This document shows, piece after piece, positions 53,357 through 63,636 of a DNA stretch of 64,000 bases. Numbering within the stretch: position 1 is the first letter of the stretch; the number at the start of each line of letters is the position of its first letter. Made by a program: the position numbers and the translations under genes. Under the pieces are notes generated by a model. The model searched no databases. It had not been told where the DNA came from and was given only the letters and a program-made list of their open reading frames with translations. Origin of the DNA: Streptomyces sp. R302 (GTDB taxonomy: Bacteria; Actinomycetota; Actinomycetes; Streptomycetales; Streptomycetaceae); NCBI RefSeq assembly GCF_012927245.1, contig NZ_JABBGE010000005.1, forward strand, positions 558,001 to 622,000, written 5' to 3'.

Positions 53357-54613
53357 TCAGCGCCGAAGTGCCTCGACAGGAGGAATACGGGAAGCTCGCC
53401 AGGCTGGGTAAAGGCCAGCGAGGACTCCAGTCAACAGACCCAGCACAGGAGCCGACATGAGAGTGGCGGGGGAAAGAACGGGCGTCCACTGTTTAGCCAC
53501 AGCTACAGAGACGACTGCCACACTGCCGATGGAGGTACCAGCAAGTCCGCCCACGAGACCCAATGCCGCAGACTCAGCCAGAAATTGAAGCAAAATGTGA
53601 ACCCCACGAGCCCCGAGTGCTCTTCGCAGTCCGATCTCAGCCGTGCGCTCCATAACAGCAACCAGTGTTGTATTTGCGATGCCGACTGCACCGATGACCA
53701 GACAGACTCCGGCAAGGACCAAGAACAACTGCCCGAGGTCATTTCCTACCGCTGTACGCAGCGACCTGGGGTCCGGCGGAGGTACAGCATTGAAGTACTC
53801 AGGATGCTCAGGGCGAAGGGCTATGGCCGCCTGTTCGGCAACCTGCGATGCCGCACCGAGATGAGTTGATATCAGCATCTGGGCGCGAGTGTCTGAAGGA
53901 GGCCCCCAAATGGCTTCTGCTGTACTGCGGGGAATTACTACAGACATCAAGATATCCGGTTTGCGATCCACATCCTTAACGATCCCGATCACAGTAAACG
54001 GTGTGTCGCCGATAAAAATGGCAGGCATCGTACGCAAGGTGGTAATTCCCAACCGCGCTGCCGTTGCCTGCCCAAGGACAGCTACTTGCTGCCGGTATCG
54101 ATCGTGGAACTCACCGTAAGGAAGACCTTCCGCGAAGCGTGAGTGTGCCGCATCAAGAACCCCAGACGACGCGGCGATTACCTGAGTTTGAGAATCTGCA
54201 CCATTAGCCACTCCAATCGGAGCGCCCCGGACCGGCTCGTTGGGCCCCAGCCGAACTCTCCAGTAGACGCCGGCAGCTTCTACACCATTGAGACGACTGA
54301 CTCGCTTCTCGGCGTCTTCAGGGAATGCCAGCGGAACCCGTGCGGAATCTTGCCCACCCGTATCCTCTACGCTGACTTCCGTTGCTGTCAGCTTATTGAA
54401 ACGGGTATCAATCTGTGACGCTGCGGTACCCGTCAGCCCGAGCACAGCGATGAATGCACCAACGCCGAGAACTGTCCCCAGAGCAGTCAAGACCGACCGT
54501 GCCGGCCGCTGAAGTATCCCCGCCACCGCCTCAGAGAGAAGGTCTCTTAGCGAGAGCCGCGAACGGCCTGCCGATGCTCTACTGGAACGCCGTCCAGAAC
54601 TCGAGCTCTTCAC
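53357..54613 (-). CDS. MacB/FtsX-type ABC transporter permease
   Basis: 418 residues. The N-terminal helix (VLTALGTVLGVGAFIAVLGL), a large extracytoplasmic domain and three C-terminal helices (LFLVLAGVCLVIGAVGIANT, then ALGARGVHILLQFLAESAAL, then VLGLLTGVLAGLYPAWRASR) match the MacB permease layout. The ERTAEIGLRRALGARG motif is diagnostic. In this family the ATPase is often fused; here it is the preceding separate gene, with overlapping ATGA. Expected to export a peptide or protein in a mechanotransmission mode. Confidence 0.85.
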   Translation of the reverse strand: MKSSSSGRRSSRASAGRSRLSLRDLLSEAVAGILQRPARSVLTALGTVLGVGAFIAVLGLTGTAASQIDTRFNKLTATEVSVEDTGGQDSARVPLAFPEDAEKRVSRLNGVEAAGVYWRVRLGPNEPVRGAPIGVANGADSQTQVIAASSGVLDAAHSRFAEGLPYGEFHDRYRQQVAVLGQATAARLGITTLRTMPAIFIGDTPFTVIGIVKDVDRKPDILMSVVIPRSTAEAIWGPPSDTRAQMLISTHLGAASQVAEQAAIALRPEHPEYFNAVPPPDPRSLRTAVGNDLGQLFLVLAGVCLVIGAVGIANTTLVAVMERTAEIGLRRALGARGVHILLQFLAESAALGLVGGLAGTSIGSVAVVSVAVAKQWTPVLSPATLMSAPVLGLLTGVLAGLYPAWRASRIPPVEALRR

Positions 54614-55323
54614 TTGATCCCCCGATGCCCTACCTGCTCGGTCAAAAAACCGTCCCGAATGGTGATAGTCCGCTGTCCTTGCGCAGCAACGTAAGAATCG
54701 TGTGTGATGACCACAACGGTCATACCCTCCTTGTTCAGCCCCTTCAGGAGTTCCAACACGGATTCTGTCGTTTTGGAATCCAAGTTTCCTGTCGGCTCAT
54801 CACACAACAGCAGGGACGGATTTCCCACTAGCGCCCGAGCGATCGCAACACGCTGGCACTCACCACCGGATAGCTGTGTCGGCAGGGAACGAAGTCGATG
54901 TTCCAGGCCAACTCTGCGCAGTACAGCCTCTGCGCGTTTCCTTCGCTCACGGCGGGGAACGCGCTGATAGAGCATGGCCAGCTCCACATTCTCTGTCGCA
55001 CTTCGGTGCGGCAGCAGGTGGAAGGACTGGAATACGAAGCCGATCCGTTCACTACGTAGGGCCGCACGTCGAGCCTCACTTATGACACCCGTATCGATTT
55101 TCTCCAGTAGATAGGTTCCGCAGCTGGGCGAATCCAGGAGGCCGATAATATTTAGTAGCGTCGACTTTCCGGAACCTGAGGGCCCAACTATCGTGACAAA
55201 GTCGCCCTCATCGATTCTGAAATCGCACGGATGGAGAGCCTCGACAGCAGGCGGCCCCGGGTAGGTCCGGCTTACTGCCGAGAATTCGATCACGGGACGG
55301 CCATGCTTAGGTCCCGCTATCAC
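54610..55323 (-). CDS. MacB-type ABC transporter ATP-binding protein
   Basis: 237 residues with Walker A VGPSGSGKSTLLNIIGLLD, signature LSGGECQRVAIARAL, Walker B LLLCDEPTGNLDS and the switch His in VVVITHDS. The LLDSPSCGTYLLE region after Walker A is typical of the LolD/MacB group. It overlaps the adaptor gene upstream and the permease gene downstream by four bases each. Confidence 0.9.
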   Translation of the reverse strand: MIAGPKHGRPVIEFSAVSRTYPGPPAVEALHPCDFRIDEGDFVTIVGPSGSGKSTLLNIIGLLDSPSCGTYLLEKIDTGVISEARRAALRSERIGFVFQSFHLLPHRSATENVELAMLYQRVPRRERRKRAEAVLRRVGLEHRLRSLPTQLSGGECQRVAIARALVGNPSLLLCDEPTGNLDSKTTESVLELLKGLNKEGMTVVVITHDSYVAAQGQRTITIRDGFLTEQVGHRGIK

Positions 55324-56627
55324 AATTTTCCAGAAGAATCGGAGGGTTGAACGCCAATGACCACCTGGTCGCCTTGAGAAATGACATCAAGGTCGCTCAC
55401 CGGGGAAATCTGAACGAACCCATCACCAGTCATTCCAACCCGAACGGCGACACGGTGCTCGAGCTGGGCCCGTCGCACGGTCACGAACATCTGCCCGTCA
55501 GCGCCAGCCGATATTGCCGAAGAGGGAACTGCCAGTACCTCATCCCGCGATGAGGCCGCGACGATCGTCAGGCGAACATCAGCACCATTGAATTCTGAGG
55601 GAAGCGCTGCGGACGGTTTCACATGCACGGCGTAGGTCTCCCCAGCCTGGCCAGATTCGCCGGATTGAGGCTTCGTAGGCGCCTGAGCGACAGAGGAAAC
55701 CTTCCCCTTAGCTTGCTTTCCTGAAGCTTCAGAAAGAATTTCAACATCCTGTCCCGGACGAATGAGGCCCTTCTCGTAGGCAGCGACGCTAGCGTCAATC
55801 GTGAGTGAACCTGTTGTGACCGAGAGTAGGACACCATTCGGTTCGCTACCTACTGTCGCCTTTACGTCCCCCACCCGAACCGACGGAGCATCGACAAACG
55901 AAATTTCCGCCAATGGGAAAACCGAAACAGTTTCACTTCCCAGTACCTCTGCCTTACCGTCGGTCTTTGGGACTGACGCACTAGGAGTAGGTGGCTGCAC
56001 AGCGACCTCAGCAGTAGCCGGCGCGTAGCCCATCGACCGATAAAATCGCTTGGTGGCTCCTTCGGTCCCCTTGCCAAATGTCCCGGAGACGTCTCTGCCC
56101 AATGAGTAACCCAGGCCGGCGAGCGCATCCTGGAGCTGCTTTACGTCTCGCCCTTTCGCCCCGGGCATAAGGTCACGATAGGCAGGGATGGGCCCCTTCA
56201 TCAGGAAGATGGGCCGCCCCGATACCTCAACCATCGCATGGCCGTAGCTGATTTTCTGTCCAGCTTTTACCATCACATCGGTTACTACGGAGCGACCAGC
56301 CTCCTTAGGCGCACCGCTGCTAGTGATATCGAAGCTCTGCGAAGGCGTCACCTTCCCCCGCGTGACGACGGATTGCGCAAGAACCTTACGGACTACTGGC
56401 GCCGTCAAAATATTGGGACGAGGTGGTGCTGTTTCTATAGCGACCTGGGCTGGCGACTTGAGCACCATCGCAGCGCCAGCGCCTGCGCCCGTACAAATGA
56501 GGCAGCTCGCAACAACAAAGAACAGTCCACGACGCCTGCGCGCGAGTCCCTGGGGCACAATCGCAGGTTCGGCTGAAGAAACAGCAGGGAATCCAGGCCG
56601 GCGACGGTTAGCGGCGTGGCGTGTCAC
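55320..56627 (-). CDS. MacA/HlyD-like adaptor with peptidoglycan-binding domain
   Basis: 435 residues: an N-terminal membrane anchor (RGLFFVVASCLICTGAGAGA), then an adaptor region (VVTRGKVTPSQSFDITSSGA). A peptidoglycan-binding repeat follows at about 150-205 (DLMPGAKGRDVKQLQDALAG LGYSLG). Lipoyl- and beta-barrel-like parts come next (IRPGQDVEILSEASGKQAKG, VLAVPSSAISAGADGQMFVT). It should link the permease to the cell wall and guide the substrate outwards. Overlaps both neighbours. Confidence 0.85.
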   Translation of the reverse strand: MTRHAANRRRPGFPAVSSAEPAIVPQGLARRRRGLFFVVASCLICTGAGAGAAMVLKSPAQVAIETAPPRPNILTAPVVRKVLAQSVVTRGKVTPSQSFDITSSGAPKEAGRSVVTDVMVKAGQKISYGHAMVEVSGRPIFLMKGPIPAYRDLMPGAKGRDVKQLQDALAGLGYSLGRDVSGTFGKGTEGATKRFYRSMGYAPATAEVAVQPPTPSASVPKTDGKAEVLGSETVSVFPLAEISFVDAPSVRVGDVKATVGSEPNGVLLSVTTGSLTIDASVAAYEKGLIRPGQDVEILSEASGKQAKGKVSSVAQAPTKPQSGESGQAGETYAVHVKPSAALPSEFNGADVRLTIVAASSRDEVLAVPSSAISAGADGQMFVTVRRAQLEHRVAVRVGMTGDGFVQISPVSDLDVISQGDQVVIGVQPSDSSGKL

Positions 56628-57544
56628 CGTGTTCCCGCCAGAACGTCAGCGGCCTTCTTCACCGCCGCATCCAGAGCGTCTGATTCCTGGTTCAGCTGTT
56701 CGGCCTGCTCCTCAATGAGGCGCTTCTGCAGCTCAGTCTCAGCATCAAACCAAACCTTGGCGACGCTCGTAGAGTTCCTGCATTCAATGTCCGAGACCGC
56801 CGTGGAGATTTCCTCCGAGGTCACTTCCCGCGAGGAGAATCGAGGGTCATCACTGGCATCAAGCGGCTCCTTGTAGTTGTAGCCCTTCTTCTTCATGCAA
56901 GAGGACCAAGCAGCAAATGCCTTAACAACTCGAGCGTCTGCCTTGGATCTGGTGAAGGTTTCCGCGCTGATCTGCTGTGCAGTACTGGTCTGAGCGGCCT
57001 CAGCATCAATCATGCGATTTGCCTGACCAATGCATCCACCGTTTGGGACCTTTTTTCCGTTCACTTCCTTGGCGCCCCCGCCCTCCAGCGTCTGGGAGTC
57101 AGCTCCACCAGTCAGGCCGTCAAGTGCTCCCGCTTTCATTGCGGCATCGTAGGCATCCTGCTGAGCGGCATCCGGCTTGTACCCCCGTTCCTTGGACAAG
57201 GCCATGTCGTGGATCCCGTACCGCCAGTCGACAAAGGTCTTTCCTCCGATTTTTGGAAGGTCAGGTGCAGGCGTCCAGGAGAACCCGAAGGACTTCATGC
57301 AGTCCCCAATTATCTGCTTCTTCGCCTGGGAAATCTGGGCGCGAGCAGTATCAGAAGGGAGATAGCCCTGGATGGGGAGCGTCCAGGTTGCAGGGTCCTC
57401 TTCATCGAACGGGACCGATTGCCCCGTCGGACGGCTGATGGGGCTGGCGGTGATTGAACTATCTGGGCTTGTACAGCCCACCAATCCGACAAGAGGAACC
57501 GCTGAGAGTGCTACCGCAATGATCCGTCCGCTCGAGGTGTTCAA
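56624..57544 (-). CDS. Exporter-associated lipoprotein
   Basis: 306 residues. The lipobox LVGLVGC lies at residues 18-24, so it is a membrane-anchored lipoprotein on the outer face. The rest is helical and charged, with paired Cys (GDCMKSFGFSW, GGCIGQANRMID, WSSCMKKKGYNY, DIECRNS), suggesting disulfides. I recognise no family beyond lipoproteins found before MacAB-like operons in actinobacteria. It overlaps the adaptor gene by four bases. Confidence 0.75.
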   Translation of the reverse strand: MNTSSGRIIAVALSAVPLVGLVGCTSPDSSITASPISRPTGQSVPFDEEDPATWTLPIQGYLPSDTARAQISQAKKQIIGDCMKSFGFSWTPAPDLPKIGGKTFVDWRYGIHDMALSKERGYKPDAAQQDAYDAAMKAGALDGLTGGADSQTLEGGGAKEVNGKKVPNGGCIGQANRMIDAEAAQTSTAQQISAETFTRSKADARVVKAFAAWSSCMKKKGYNYKEPLDASDDPRFSSREVTSEEISTAVSDIECRNSTSVAKVWFDAETELQKRLIEEQAEQLNQESDALDAAVKKAADVLAGTR

Positions 57545-57642
57545 CGCTCGCTCCTATTTTCTTTCTTGTACGAGAGTTCCACTCTTACTCGAGACTGGTA
57601 ACTCTTAATTTCAAACCATTCGCGGCGAGTGAGAAATAGTTA

Positions 57643-57714
57643 GAGGGGTTGGCGAAGTGGCATCCCGCAACATCTCTGTAGCGTGAATGGGATCCCTTGT
57701 ATCGCCAACCCCTC
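57643..57714. terminator. Hairpin between the small secreted protein gene and the exporter operon
   Basis: A perfect 13-bp outer stem (57643-57655 with 57702-57714). The 46-base interior contains further pairing between CATCCC and GGGATCCC. It lies downstream of the minus-strand gene at 57818 and upstream of the lipoprotein gene. It may be a terminator or partial attenuator that gives the first gene higher expression than the rest. Confidence 0.6.
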
Positions 57715-57817
57715 CAGACCTTTAATGCTCCCGGGGCTGGAATATTCACCCGACGATCCACCGATGCGATCAGATGAATCTATGGATCGTCAGAGGTGGC
57801 GCTCGGGCGGAGGGCTG

Positions 57818-58288
57818 CTAAGCAGACCGCCAGGCAAACGAAGCATTCTCGTTGTAGGTATTGATCAGCTTGCTCCAGCTATTCTGCCAGCCGATCCAGT
57901 CCGCGTTTCCCTTGTATCCGCTGTTGTAGTACACAACTGCGTAATAGGTGGAGTGCTTGTTCTTCGCGGAAGCTGCGTTGTTCTTGATTTCCTGGTTCGC
58001 GCCGGCGCCCCAAGGGCAGTATTCCAGCGGCTGGCGGAGATCTCCCTGACTTTGTCCACCAATGGGCTCGTGTGCAAAGTCGTAGACGCTGTACGCGATA
58101 TTACGCCATGCGCCCGCGTATCCCGAGTTGTAGTAGAGTGCGAACTTGTAGGGAGACTCCGCCTGAGTCTTGCAGGCCTCGTAGCTGTACTGGTTTTCTT
58201 GCCCAGTAGACGCCTGGGCGGGTGCCACGCTCGTCATGCTAAGGCCGACGAGCGCAAGAGCGGTAACTACCACTTTTTTGATGTTCAC
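57818..58288 (-). CDS. Small secreted protein, peptidase-inhibitor-I36/crystallin-like
   Basis: 156 residues with a signal peptide (VVVTALALVGLSMTSVAPAQ, cleavage near AQA-S). The mature part has two related segments, KFALYYNSGYAGAWRNIAYS and YYAVVYYNSGYKGNADWIG, each ending near a Trp, and one Cys pair. That suggests a beta/gamma-crystallin or I36 inhibitor-like fold. Such proteins can protect a producer from its own secreted enzymes or inhibit proteases. It is upstream of and co-directional with the exporter operon. Confidence 0.65.
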   Translation of the reverse strand: MNIKKVVVTALALVGLSMTSVAPAQASTGQENQYSYEACKTQAESPYKFALYYNSGYAGAWRNIAYSVYDFAHEPIGGQSQGDLRQPLEYCPWGAGANQEIKNNAASAKNKHSTYYAVVYYNSGYKGNADWIGWQNSWSKLINTYNENASFAWRSA

Positions 58289-58976
58289 AATTCCCCTCCT
58301 TTTGGTTGCGCGGGAGGGTTAATTCAGAAAGCCGTCAGATACGACATGCTGCGGCGCATATAGCGCTCGGCTGCACCCCCGTCTCCCCTGCAAGTGAAAT
58401 ATCCAGAGACCTTGGGGCCCCTTGGTCGTGAATAGTCCACACTCGGGTCAGCAGATTGACGCGAAATCGCAGCATTCCCCTCCCAGGTACGCGCCAATCG
58501 GGTGCCGAGGACGGGTGTATTGAATTGCTCACATACGTGCACCGCCCAACGACCTGATCATTAGATCATCACGACTTCTCCACAATATGGACATACCACC
58601 CCCTAATCGACTGTCACGGATTGATATCTTTCTTGCCTGTCGTCGCGGAGGAGTCTTTCTTTTTCCGTGGGGATGTGAGCTGGTGCGGTGAGGGTGGAAC
58701 GCTGTAGATCCGTAGGGTGCCGAGTGGTTAAGGGAGTTGTGTTGCCTCAATCGCGTGAGGCTGGGCAACGGGCCTCGAAATCCGAGGTGTTGGGTCGCTT
58801 CCTGAGTTCCAATGGTGCTGTTTCGCATCATTATCCAGTTGCTTGAAGAGGATCCTCCTCTTCTGAACTCGGAAGGTTAGGAGGCTTGTTGGCAGCGGTT
58901 GTCATGCAACTGTTGCTTGTTGCAGGCGCTGAGCCTTTCCCCGTGCTGGGGTCCAACGAGGGCGGGACGGCGTCAG
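58289..58976. other. Intergenic region between the secreted-protein gene and the IS remnant
   Basis: No convincing gene in about 690 bases. It presumably includes the promoter for the gene at 58288. The part after about 58800 (GAAGAGGATCCTCCTCTTC, a palindrome) is probably the edge of the broken insertion sequence. Confidence 0.35.
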
Positions 58977-59540
<564 letters not shown>

Positions 59541-59977
59541 GGGTCGAGGAGAACGCAAGATACGAATCGAACGACGCAGCCGTATTGAACGTGGGGAACG
59601 CGTGGACTCTCGTCCATACCGCATCAGCTCTATGGAACGTAGATAAGGCAGCGATGCCGGCACCGTGGTGGCGGCGCTCTTGAACGCCTGACAAGACAAC
59701 GACTCCACCGCCTGCAATGTTCTCGCCTGCCTCGACCACACGGGCCAGGCCGCACGTCCTTCCCTCCCCCGAATCCACACGGCACTTGCCCAGCCTCTCA
59801 CCGTGGCGACGACCGTTGGAGTAATGCAGTCGCTAACGACCTGCAGATCGAGCGCCCCTGCCTGACCATCCTGGCGCGCCTGCAAGATCTTCCAGGGCCT
59901 GCCCCTACCGGGCAGGAGCAGGTACCACCTGGTCGGTGCGCAGTGCCGCCGGGACAGACCCTGCACACCGATGCAAG

Positions 59978-60700
59978 CTACGGGGCGGGGGTGTAGTGGA
60001 CGACGGTGGTCTCGCATGCCTCGGCGTACACCTTCAGTGCGTCGGTCTCGGTCTGGTCCGCGGTGAGGCCCCAGCGGAGCTTGGTGGCGGTCCACTCGCC
60101 GATGTAGCGGCACTGGGCGTCCGGGTGCGGCGGCATCCAGGTCGCCGGGTCCTGGTCGGCCTTCTGGCGGTTGGTGCGGGCGGTGACGGCGACCAGCGAG
60201 ACGGCGGCGTCCTGGTCGTTCGCGTATGCCTCGCGGCGCTTGGCGTCCCAGGTGCTGGCGCCGGAGTCCCAGGCCTCGGCGAGGGGGACCATGTGGTCGA
60301 TGTCGAGCTTGGCGGGGTCGTTGACCTCCTGGCCGTCGTAGTACGACAGCCACCGGCCGCCGGACAGCTTGCAGCCGGCGGCCACGGCCGGTGACTCGAC
60401 GGCCTCGGCCTGCAGGACCTCCGCGCGGGTGTTGCACCCGTCGGCCGGGTCGAGGCCGGTGTTCCAGTGCTTGAACTTGTCCCGGGTGTAGCCGGTGCGG
60501 GACTCGTCCGCGACCGGGACCAGGTCGACGGCGTCGGCGAGGTTCAGCACCTGCGCCGCGGCCGTCGCCGTGGGGGCAGCGGTGGCCGCGGCGGGGAGGG
60601 CGAGAGGGGACAGGACGAGACAGAGCGCGGTCGCACCGCGCACCAGGTTCTTGATCACGACCGCAGGTGTATCGGCGACCAAGTCCCTGACATGCCGCAA
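59978..60700 (-). CDS. Secreted HNH endonuclease, DUF1524 type
   Basis: Up to 240 residues; GTG 60658 (before IKNLVRGATALCLVLSPLAL) gives a cleaner signal peptide and may be the real start. The nuclease core is clear: KLDIDHMVPLAEAWDSGAST supplies the catalytic HxxP-type His, and TARTNRQKADQDPATWMPP supplies the Asn/Lys end. Two Cys pairs (GCNTRAEV, GCKLSGGRW, QCRYIG, ACETTV) suit an extracellular enzyme. Secreted HNH nucleases of this kind are common in Streptomyces and serve nutrient scavenging or competition. Confidence 0.85.
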   Translation of the reverse strand: MRHVRDLVADTPAVVIKNLVRGATALCLVLSPLALPAAATAAPTATAAAQVLNLADAVDLVPVADESRTGYTRDKFKHWNTGLDPADGCNTRAEVLQAEAVESPAVAAGCKLSGGRWLSYYDGQEVNDPAKLDIDHMVPLAEAWDSGASTWDAKRREAYANDQDAAVSLVAVTARTNRQKADQDPATWMPPHPDAQCRYIGEWTATKLRWGLTADQTETDALKVYAEACETTVVHYTPAP

Positions 60701-61184
60701 CCGCGCTTCCTGTCAGCCGTGTGGGGGACGGTAGTTCACCGGAGAAACGCTTTACCGCCCCGCCATGTGGATCATTCAGAACGAACCGCCGAACAATGCC
60801 AAGCCGTGACGGCCTGAGCAAGAACCGCATCACCCCACGCCCGGTCTGCCGTCCTAGCCGCGGGAAGGCACCGCCCGCGAATGGAAGCAGGCAGGGAGAG
60901 GGCATGAGGACAGACGGACTGGCGTACCGGGGCAGGCACCGACCGCCACAAGGCGACCACGCGTACAAGAAGCACGCCCCGGGCCCGACTCCACGTGCCA
61001 GCCCGCCCACCTGCGAGCTCCTGCACGACACTCTGCCCAGGTTCTGGGGGGCACCGGCGTGTCCTGCCCGTATCCGCCTCCATAGGGGCGCACCACAAGG
61101 TCAAAGCCGCAGGCCGCACCCCTCGTCCTGGTGATCAGACCGCCCTCCCAGAACCCCCTACCTTCACAGAACGTTCAGGCATGC
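60701..61184. other. Gap between HNH nuclease and DUF6207 genes
   Basis: About 480 bases. Overlapping open frames on both strands are Arg/Pro-rich with no family signal. It presumably holds the promoters of both flanking genes. Confidence 0.3.
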
Positions 61185-61382
61185 ATGGAAGCCATCGATC
61201 CCATCCACCTGACCGAGCCCGGCCTCCTCGTCGTGGACATCACCGCCGCCGATGAGGACACACTGCAGGCTGCCGCCGAACAACTCAACCGGCACTGGAC
61301 AACCTCAGGCACCCCGAAGGCACGCCGCATTCCCGGCGAGCCAGGCGTGACCGCCAGGCTCTACGCGGACTTGCGCCGCTGA
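61185..61382 (+). CDS. DUF6207 protein
   Basis: ATG 61185 gives 65 residues that match the Streptomyces DUF6207 pattern: DPIHLTEPGLLVVDITAADE, then AAEQLNRHWTTSG and a final GVTARLYADLRR. The frame is open further upstream, but that part is unlike the family. Function unknown; often encoded in accessory regions. Confidence 0.75.
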   Translation: MEAIDPIHLTEPGLLVVDITAADEDTLQAAAEQLNRHWTTSGTPKARRIPGEPGVTARLYADLRR

Positions 61383-62518
61383 CATTCACCCGGCGCGGGC
61401 TTCTGCCGGCAGCCGGAATGCAGGATCGGCCGAATCATTCCGCTCTACCCTGACGGTGGGCGCCGTTCATGTCAGGAGAGGGCAGCCCGCGGGGAGGGCG
61501 GAGCGAGGTTGTCGGGGGCATGCTGGCATAGGCGATGACTTTGTTGTGGCCAGCTTCCGTGACAGCTTGATCAGGATGGAGCGATGCGATGCTGAGCCCG
61601 CGGTTCCTAAGCTCTGATTGTCATGCCGAGCCTTGACCTCCTCGAGTGGATGACCCCCGCACGGCAGCGCGAAGCCCGCCAGCCCGCCAGGAGTTCCGAC
61701 CCGGCTGACGGCCTCGACCGAGCCGTGATCACCCTCTCCGCGGACACGCGCCCTCAAGATCGAAGGCGTCGATGCGCTGTCGCGCCTTGCGATCGATGGC
61801 CAAACCAGAGATCTTCCAAAGAACTGTGAGAGCGGACTGTTCCTACAGCGGCGCTGCGTTCGATTCGCCGCAGCGATAAGGGTCCAGCTCCGGCGTCAAG
61901 GCAGGCCTCCATTCCCGGAAGCTGACAAGGCCGCCAACGACAGAGCGGCAATGCCGGATGATGCGCCCTCTGTCAGTCTGCCCAGGGGCAGACTTGGCGG
62001 GGGCCGTCGATGACACCTGCGCCGGTAGCGCACAGCGCACGGAAGCAACGGCCGGTGGTGTAGGGGCTGTTGTCAGAGTGCTGCGCTACGGTCATGTCTC
62101 CCTGTAGCAGGGGGTGTTTCGTCCCGCCCGGCCTCTACCTCAGGCCGGGCGGGAGCGAGTGGCGCGTGCTCCCTGGTAGTTCTCGGCACGGGAGCCGGCC
62201 CCTTCCGGATGGAAGGACGACACCAAGGTGTCCTGACTCCAATTTGGGGGTCTCGCAGGTGGGATTGCAAGGAAAACCGGGAACTTCACCCGCGAAGCGG
62301 CGTCGGCGTGCGCGACGTGCACGGGAACGGTCATCCCCGACCGCATGACGCACCTTCCGCGCATCGCAATGTTCCGTAATTCCATGATCACGTGGCGTTA
62401 GTGACGCCCGCCGGTACATGCTGATGCTCCTTCAGCAGCGGCTCGGCACCCGCTAGTTGAAGGAGCCACCTCGACGTGGCCTTCCGGATGCAAGCACGAC
62501 GACACGCAAGGAATCACG
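61383..62518. other. Long gap with a hairpin
   Basis: No intact gene in more than 1.1 kb. A short minus-strand stretch near 61540-61620 (RSILIKLSRKLATTKS) may be left from a transposase or other lost gene. The hairpin CCCGCCCGGCCT/AGGCCGGGCGGG at 62123-62134 and 62142-62153 (12-bp stem, 7-base loop) is terminator-like. The rest shows no coding or RNA signal. Confidence 0.4.
62123..62153. terminator. GC-rich hairpin in the gap
   Basis: A perfect 12-bp stem and 7-base loop. No intact gene ends directly before it on either strand, so it probably belongs to a lost gene. Confidence 0.5.
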
Positions 62519-62737
62519 ATGAACAGCAAGCTGATAGCGGCGGCCATGGTGCTGTCGCTGGGCGTCCTCGGCTGGAGCGTGGCGATGGCGGCGATGGGGC
62601 ACGCCGCCATCATCGCCACGCTGGCCCCGGCCCTCGGCCTCACCGTCACCCACGTCCTGGCCGGCTTCCGCAACAAGTCCGCGGCCGTCCCCAGCACGGT
62701 CACGGCGGTGGCCGACGAGGAGGACAGCGCCCCGTGA
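62519..62737 (+). CDS. Small membrane protein
   Basis: 72 residues; AAGGAATCACG before the ATG. One long or two short hydrophobic segments (LIAAAMVLSLGVLGWSVAMA and AAIIATLAPALGLTVTHVLA) with an acidic tail. The stop overlaps the GTG of the sigma-like regulator gene, so the two are coupled, and it may anchor or control that regulator. Confidence 0.65.
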   Translation: MNSKLIAAAMVLSLGVLGWSVAMAAMGHAAIIATLAPALGLTVTHVLAGFRNKSAAVPSTVTAVADEEDSAP

Positions 62738-63636
62738 CCCCCTCGTACAACGCGACGGGGCCGGCTTCCGAGCCGGCCCCGCTCCGCCCCGGCCGCAAGC
62801 TCGGCCCCATCGCCTCCACCGTCGGCAGCTCGCACCGCGCCTGGCTCACCCCGACCCGCGAGCACTACCTCCTCAGCGGCCGCACCCTCGCCGACCTCAG
62901 CGCACGGGTGCTCGCCAAGTCCAAGCTCTCCGAGCTGCTGCGCGGAATCGGCCACTACCCCCGATGGGAAGTCATCCACCGCCTCGCCGAGGAGCTGAAC
63001 ATCCCCACCTGGCCCCTGTACCGGCTCTGGAAACAGGCAGCCATGGACGCCGGCAAAAGCCGCGACTGGGTCGACCGCTCCACCGCAGGCGGCCTCGCCG
63101 TCACCACCCAGCCCGGACCGCCCATCGAACACGGCGCCCTGCGCTCCATGGTCGAAGACGGCTACCGCCGCTACGCCGGCGTCTTCCTGACCGACACCGC
63201 CCTCGACGCCGCCGTCGAGGAAACCTTCGCCATCCTGTGGCTCTCCTTCGACGACGCCCTGGCCAGCCCCGACATCCGCCGCTACGCCTGGAACATCCTC
63301 AGCGCCACCGTCAAGGCCAAAGCCGACCACCGCGACCAGCGGCCCATCCTCGCCGACGCAGCCTTCGACACCGCAGCCCTCCACTCCCAGGACTCCCTCG
63401 ACCACCAGGCAGCTCAACTGACCGAGAGCCTGGAGATGTTCGCCGCCATCAGCAAGCTGCCCCTCACCCAGCTCGACGTCATGGTGCTTAGGCGCCTGTG
63501 CGGCTTCACCACCGAGAAGGTCTCCGACCTCCTCGGCATCCCGCTGGCCCTCGTACGGTCCAGCGAACGCCACGCCGACCGGTTCCTCGCCGACACCGTC
63601 GAGCCGCCGGCCCACACCGGGGGAACCACCTCATGA
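62734..63636 (+). CDS. Regulator with N-terminal XRE-like and C-terminal sigma-like parts
   Basis: 300 residues from GTG 62734. The N-terminal third contains YLLSGRTLADLSARVLAKSK and LSELLRGIGHYPRWEVIHRL, an XRE-like unit. The C-terminal half resembles an ECF sigma factor: AVEETFAILWLSFDDALASP in region 2 and LTQLDVMVLRRLCGFTTEKV SDLLGIPLALVRSSERHA in region 4. Hybrid regulators of this type occur in Streptomyces accessory regions. It overlaps both the membrane-protein gene and the next gene. Confidence 0.7.
   Translation: MTPSYNATGPASEPAPLRPGRKLGPIASTVGSSHRAWLTPTREHYLLSGRTLADLSARVLAKSKLSELLRGIGHYPRWEVIHRLAEELNIPTWPLYRLWKQAAMDAGKSRDWVDRSTAGGLAVTTQPGPPIEHGALRSMVEDGYRRYAGVFLTDTALDAAVEETFAILWLSFDDALASPDIRRYAWNILSATVKAKADHRDQRPILADAAFDTAALHSQDSLDHQAAQLTESLEMFAAISKLPLTQLDVMVLRRLCGFTTEKVSDLLGIPLALVRSSERHADRFLADTVEPPAHTGGTTS

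Noticed and set aside
62398..63615. 405-codon minus-strand open frame
   Set aside because: Antisense to the sigma-like regulator, Gly/Val/Glu-rich.
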